Origin: Chloroflexota bacterium
GTDB taxonomy: Bacteria > Chloroflexota > Dehalococcoidia > SAR202 > UBA11138
NCBI GenBank assembly: GCA_002710885.1
Contig: PAIW01000084.1
Coordinates: 1 to 6,513 of the forward strand
Reading direction: 5' to 3'
Length of the DNA: 6,513 bases
Shown here: positions 5,880 to 6,513 of the stretch, piece by piece
How the letters are laid out: each line of letters starts with the position of its first letter
Numbering within the stretch: the stretch's first letter is position 1
Translations under genes and position numbers: made by a program
Notes under the pieces: model-generated
What the model saw: the letters and a program-made list of their open reading frames with translations, nothing else
Databases searched by the model: none
What the model was told of the DNA's origin: nothing

Positions 5880-6513
5880 AGCGAATAGGCAGGGAACATC
5901 ACATCTACGTCCTTGATCCCGGGAACGATCCTGCAATCACGGTTGACTCTGGCGAAGAGCTGATGGTCGAGACTTGGGACGCCTTCGAGGGCGTGCGTGA
6001 CCCGGACGTCTTGCAAGCCAGATCTTTGAAAGGCCCGGCCACAGGGCCTATCTACGTCAATGGGGCAGGCCCAGGCGACGCACTGCGAGTAGATTTTATC
6101 TCGATAACTGCCAAAGAGGGCGCCACGCATATGGTGCTGCCCGATAGAGGTTTTCTGGAGGAGGAATACACCGATGCCTATCCAACAGTCATGTCACTTG
6201 AGGATGGGAATTTGGTGATGCCCACCGGCGTTCGATTGCCCATCAATCCGTCTATGGGAGTGGTCGCCACGACTCCAACATATCCGCAACAGACCGCAAG
6301 CGATAGCGGGCCATACGGCGGCGATATTGACATGAAAGAACTTGTCGCTGGAAGCACGATTTACCTTCCGGTGTTCGTGCCTGGAGGGATGCTGGCGTTG
6401 GGAGATTGCCATGCTATCGTGGGCGATGGCGCTGTGGCAGGCACCGGCGCTGAATGCTCGTCTGACGCCCGCATACGGGTAACTGTTGAGAAAGGGATGG
6501 GCATAACCAGCCC
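5876..6513 (+). CDS. Acetamidase/formamidase family protein, N-terminal 212 aa, cut by window end
   Basis: This enzyme belongs to the FmdA_AmdA family, metal-associated amidases that release ammonia from formamide, acetamide or related small amides. It is cytoplasmic, with no signal peptide. Visible family features are REHHIYVLDPGNDPAITVDSGEE at the start, the VETWDAFEGV strand, and TGPIYVNGAGPGDALRVDF (about 56-74). These are followed by the diagnostic block GPYGGDIDMKELVAGSTIYL and PVFVPGGMLALGDCHAIVGDG (about 145-185). His179 and Asp177 are in the usual G-D-x-H motif. The family's common G-D-G-E is here G-D-G-A (Ala186), although the later Glu193 (GTGAE) is kept. Roughly 80-100 residues should follow beyond the window. 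Its start overlaps the ASCH stop, so it is the downstream member of the operon. Amide specificity cannot be predicted. Confidence 0.88.
   Translation, partial: MKRIGREHHIYVLDPGNDPAITVDSGEELMVETWDAFEGVRDPDVLQARSLKGPATGPIYVNGAGPGDALRVDFISITAKEGATHMVLPDRGFLEEEYTDAYPTVMSLEDGNLVMPTGVRLPINPSMGVVATTPTYPQQTASDSGPYGGDIDMKELVAGSTIYLPVFVPGGMLALGDCHAIVGDGAVAGTGAECSSDARIRVTVEKGMGITS

Overview
The window looks like bacterial chromosome from an uncultured, probably environmental organism. No rRNA, tRNA or CRISPR array is visible. The combination of a large alpha/beta hydrolase (Abhydrolase_10 type), an ASCH-domain protein, an acetamidase/formamidase, an extended SDR dehydrogenase and decayed IS and surface-protein genes would fit a Chloroflexota (SAR202/Dehalococcoidia-like) or actinobacterial genome. 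This taxonomic guess rests on recalled gene families only and is weak.

The left third (1-2040) is an eroded accessory region. It starts with a short fragment resembling a solute-binding protein (SBP_bac_5), followed by a good small cysteine-rich ORF on the minus strand (242-421, 59 aa). Next comes a noncoding stretch, then a 29-aa ORF (703-792) whose Shine-Dalgarno lies in a perfect palindrome. After that there is a fragment resembling an IS3-type transposase N-terminus (825-1190) and, directly abutting it, a broken beta-propeller-like surface protein gene (1191-2037) with one in-frame stop and one frameshift.

The right two thirds (2090-6513) hold healthy metabolic genes. An extended SDR / NAD-dependent epimerase-dehydratase lies on the minus strand (2090-2917). 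It is divergent from a plus-strand cluster: alpha/beta hydrolase (3234-5213), an ASCH-domain protein split into two overlapping frames (5272-5622 and 5619-5879), and the start of an acetamidase/formamidase (5876 to the window end). Two sigma70-like promoter candidates overlap head to head in the 0.3-kb divergent interval. The last genes overlap by 4 nt (TTGA and ATGA), so the cluster reads as one translationally coupled operon. The likely theme is hydrolysis of esters and amides plus sugar or uronate oxidation, with the ASCH protein as a possible regulator; this is inference.

I found no convincing wholly new system. The points most worth a second look are the unrecognised cysteine-rich small protein, the split ASCH gene coupled to the amidase, and the overlapping divergent promoters.
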